Below, one piece after another: positions 7,161-8,762 of a stretch of 8,762 nucleotides of DNA. Position 1 is the first letter of the stretch, and every line of letters starts with the position of its first letter. This DNA is from Neisseriaceae bacterium (GTDB taxonomy: Bacteria > Pseudomonadota > Gammaproteobacteria > Burkholderiales > UBA11063): contig CANGJN010000015.1 of the NCBI GenBank assembly GCA_947454215.1, positions 1 to 8,762 on the forward strand, written 5' to 3'. The position numbers and the translations under genes are program-made. The notes below the pieces were generated by a model. That model saw only the letters and a program-made list of their open reading frames with translations, did no database searches and was not told the origin of the DNA.

Positions 7161-8084
7161 TTAATTGAGAGATCTAAAATACTCTCTGGCACATTCAATG
7201 TCTTTATGAATAGTTTTAAATAATTCATCTAAACTATCAAACTTCTTTTCTTCTCTAATAAAATATAAAATTTCTACTCTAGCTATTTTGCCATATAAAT
7301 CTAAATCTACATCAAGCAAATGAGCTTCTAATTTATAAATTTCAAAATTATTAGTAGTTGGATTTTTTCCTATTCCAGCAACAGCTTTATATCTAATATT
7401 TTCAATATACACATAAGCTGCGTATATACCCCAAAAGGCTAATTTTTTTTTACCTAGATTAAAATTTATGGTAGGAACTCCAAACTTTCTGGCCATTTTA
7501 TGCCCATGAACAACTTTTGAGGTAAAATGAAGATTTCCACCTAAATATTTTTGAATAATTTCAAAGTTATTGATTTCAGCAGCTTGTCTAATATTAGAAC
7601 TAGACACTATTTTATTATCTATTATAAGTTTATCCTTTAGAGAAACTTCAATATTATATTTTAATAAATCTTCATAGGTTCCTTCGGCATTTCTACCAAA
7701 TCTCCAGTTTTTTCCAACAACTACATGCTTTGTTTTCAGTTCTTTTATTAGAATATTTTCTATAAAATATTTGGGTGATAGGCTTGAAAAACATTTGTTA
7801 AATTTAAATACAATTATTTGATCAACCAAATCTTCTCGCTTAAGAATGAAAAACTTATCCCTAAGCAAAGATATTCTACCTAAATGTTTTTTATTAGAAT
7901 TGGTATGAAAAAACTCTTGTGGTGTTGGTTCAAAAGTTATCAAGATTCTAGTTAAGTTTTCCTTCTTTGATACAACAGTTAATTCTTGTAATAAATTTTT
8001 GTGTCCTAGATGTAAGCCATCAAAATTACCTATACTAACAACACTATTTTCAAAGAATTTATTATTTAGTAATATTTTGAACAT
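7161..8084 (-). CDS. ribF: Bifunctional riboflavin kinase / FMN adenylyltransferase (RibF)
   Basis: RibF phosphorylates riboflavin to FMN and then adenylates FMN to FAD. The 307 residues are close to the family norm (313 in E. coli). The N-terminal FAD synthetase (nucleotidyltransferase) domain shows GNFDGLHLGH at 19-28, TFEPTPQEFF at 50-59, VVVGKNWRFG at 121-130 and SSSNIR at 161-166. The C-terminal flavokinase domain shows GHKMARKFGVPTIN at 194-207 (the G-R-x-LG-x-PTAN region in altered form), GIYAAYV at 219-225, AGIGKNPTT at 236-244 and LEAHLLDVDLDLYG at 252-265, with the likely catalytic Glu253. The ATG lies only 3 bases after the stop of the small upstream gene, inside a run of AAT and ATT repeats, and has no Shine-Dalgarno sequence. 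It probably relies on coupling to that gene. It is followed directly by ileS, the arrangement found in many gammaproteobacteria. Confidence 0.96.
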   Translation of the reverse strand: MFKILLNNKFFENSVVSIGNFDGLHLGHKNLLQELTVVSKKENLTRILITFEPTPQEFFHTNSNKKHLGRISLLRDKFFILKREDLVDQIIVFKFNKCFSSLSPKYFIENILIKELKTKHVVVGKNWRFGRNAEGTYEDLLKYNIEVSLKDKLIIDNKIVSSSNIRQAAEINNFEIIQKYLGGNLHFTSKVVHGHKMARKFGVPTINFNLGKKKLAFWGIYAAYVYIENIRYKAVAGIGKNPTTNNFEIYKLEAHLLDVDLDLYGKIARVEILYFIREEKKFDSLDELFKTIHKDIECAREYFRSLN

Positions 8085-8087
8085 AAA

Positions 8088-8303
8088 TTAATTATTATTA
8101 TTTTTATTATCTGATTTATTTACATCATTTTCACATTTAGGTTCTACGTGATTATGGTTATTGAAATAAACGGAATGTAAGCAATCCCCATAACCAGTCT
8201 TAACTGGCTCCCCATATGTAGTAACAACGTAACCAGTATGATCATGATCAGCATATGATAAAAGTGTAACAATTAACAAAAAAAGTATAAAATATTTATT
8301 CAT
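8088..8303 (-). CDS. Small secreted protein with a G-E-x-V-x-x-G-Y-G-x-C motif
   Basis: The 71-residue product starts with a clear Sec signal peptide (Lys3, hydrophobic core 5-16, likely cleavage after Ala18, SYA then DHDH). The mature part opens with GYVVTTYGEPVKTGYGDC at 24-41, resembling a short motif at the N-terminus of OmpA-like and small periplasmic proteins of beta/gammaproteobacteria, where a Trp-containing CWxTGxW form is common; here it reads CLHSVYF. Cys41 and Cys57 could form a disulfide. Histidine pairs (DHDH 19-22, NHNH 49-52) may bind metal. The tail is Asn-rich low complexity and is encoded by AAT repeats next to the stop, with no OmpA domain after it. The start is supported by AGGAA five bases upstream and by the promoter just before it. 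It heads the ribF-ispH operon. Function is unknown. Confidence 0.75.
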   Translation of the reverse strand: MNKYFILFLLIVTLLSYADHDHTGYVVTTYGEPVKTGYGDCLHSVYFNNHNHVEPKCENDVNKSDNKNNNN

Positions 8304-8334
8304 TTTATTTCCTATAAAAAATTATTAACTAGAT

Positions 8335-8364
8335 ATTATACTATAAATTTGCTGTTGCTGTTAT
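8335..8364 (-). promoter_or_regulatory. Sigma-70-type promoter of the ribF-ispH operon
   Basis: On the minus strand a perfect TATAAT (plus 8335-8340) is preceded, after 18 bases, by ATAACA (plus 8359-8364), which matches TTGACA at four of six positions. It lies about 30 bases upstream of the small secreted protein's ATG, leaving a leader of roughly 25 bases that contains the AGGAA ribosome binding site. No other strong promoter is evident within the tightly packed operon, so this is probably its main one. No operator or riboswitch fold is visible in so short a leader, so no FMN riboswitch controls ribF here. Confidence 0.5.
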
Positions 8365-8625
8365 AAAATTTTAATTAGGTTAAGACATTTTAAAGTTAAA
8401 AATGCCAACTATTCTTTTTAATGATATATTATAAATATTGGTAATTAGACTATAGTCATGAACAATTTGTGACCCACCAAGTGTATTGCATTATTAGCCC
8501 TTACTTATAAAACTTTTTGAATATACTAATAAATTTATTTTTTTAATTAAAATCAAATTAATATTGAATATGGAAAAAATCTCTAATTTACCAGTAATTC
8601 CCCATAATTTTTCAAAGTGTGATAA
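8365..8625. other. Intergenic region with no recognised gene
   Basis: The stretch separates the operon promoter from a divergent transposase fragment. No frame holds a credible gene; the only short ATG frame (8572 to about 8640, 22 codons) has no features of a real protein. No tRNA or clear terminator is seen. Part of it may be eroded upstream sequence of the transposase that follows, but its translations do not show recognisable transposase motifs. Confidence 0.45.
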
Positions 8626-8762
8626 AATAGAGTTTATATAACCTTAAAAATAATTTTTTCTTCTTCTCAGGCTACAGATTTTAATGTAAATAAGAATAAT
8701 ATAGCAACATTTACACAAGTTGCAAGATCTAGATGGAAAATAGAAAATGAAACTTTTAATAC
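8626..8762 (+). pseudogene. DDE transposase fragment with an RWKIENE motif, runs off the window
   Basis: The plus frame is open from 8626, just after tandem stops TGA TAA, to the window edge. From 8671 it reads ATDFNVNKNNIATFTQVARS followed by RWKIENETFNT. This matches the late catalytic segment of a DDE transposase group whose members read about TDxPIxxxNVAEL...GRARWKIENExFNxLK, with the Glu of IENE the presumed third catalytic acid. There is no ATG before this point and the region upstream lacks the earlier domains, so the N-terminal part is lost or frameshifted. It is therefore called a remnant. The C-terminal end lies beyond the window and cannot be judged. The exact IS family cannot be assigned from this piece. 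Confidence 0.65.

Noticed and set aside
8572..8640. A 22-codon ATG frame (MEKISNLPVI...)
   Set aside because: It is short, has no convincing ribosome binding site and no recognisable motif, and lies in decayed DNA before the transposase fragment.
1..8762. CRISPR arrays, tRNA or rRNA genes, and known anti-phage defence genes
   Set aside because: I looked for regularly spaced repeats, T-loop/anticodon patterns and defence-type motifs and saw none. The accessory content seen is one exported enzyme candidate, a coiled-coil stub and dead mobile elements.

Overview
The window is very AT-rich, by eye about three quarters A+T. Gene content and order point to a gammaproteobacterium with a small, AT-rich, eroding genome, as in host-associated lineages such as the Francisellaceae or other intracellular gammaproteobacteria. 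This is inferred from the ribF-ileS-lspA-ispH order, a small secreted protein with a motif known from beta/gammaproteobacteria, and the abundance of broken transposases. The genus cannot be fixed from the sequence alone.

The right two thirds (about 8364 down to 2860, minus strand) is one compact housekeeping operon: a promoter, a 71-residue secreted protein, ribF (FMN/FAD synthesis), ileS (isoleucyl-tRNA synthetase), lspA (lipoprotein signal peptidase) and ispH (last step of the MEP isoprenoid pathway). Junctions are 3 bp, 18 bp, a 1-bp stop/start overlap, and 18 bp, so the genes are probably co-transcribed and partly translationally coupled. This is the classical gammaproteobacterial order, but fkpB (slpA), which lies between lspA and ispH in E. 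coli, is absent.

The left third is accessory and decayed. A minus-strand gene (536-1471) encodes an exported protein whose C-terminal third carries a Cys, W-x-x-His, Asp-Pro pattern like that of secreted protein-glutaminases (papain/transglutaminase-like fold); this is the most interesting gene here. Diverging from it is a short plus-strand coiled-coil ORF (1603-1833). It runs straight into a wreck of an IS4-type transposase (1834-2563) that can be followed, fragment by fragment, through several stops and frameshifts. Inside that wreck sits a roughly 100-bp miniature inverted-repeat element. Removing it with one copy of a TA dinucleotide restores the transposase reading frame across the site.

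The edges are mostly empty or unreadable. Positions 1-535 and 2564-2859 hold no intact gene. The far right (8365-8625) is intergenic and is followed by an N-terminally truncated DDE transposase fragment (8626-8762, plus strand) that runs off the window.
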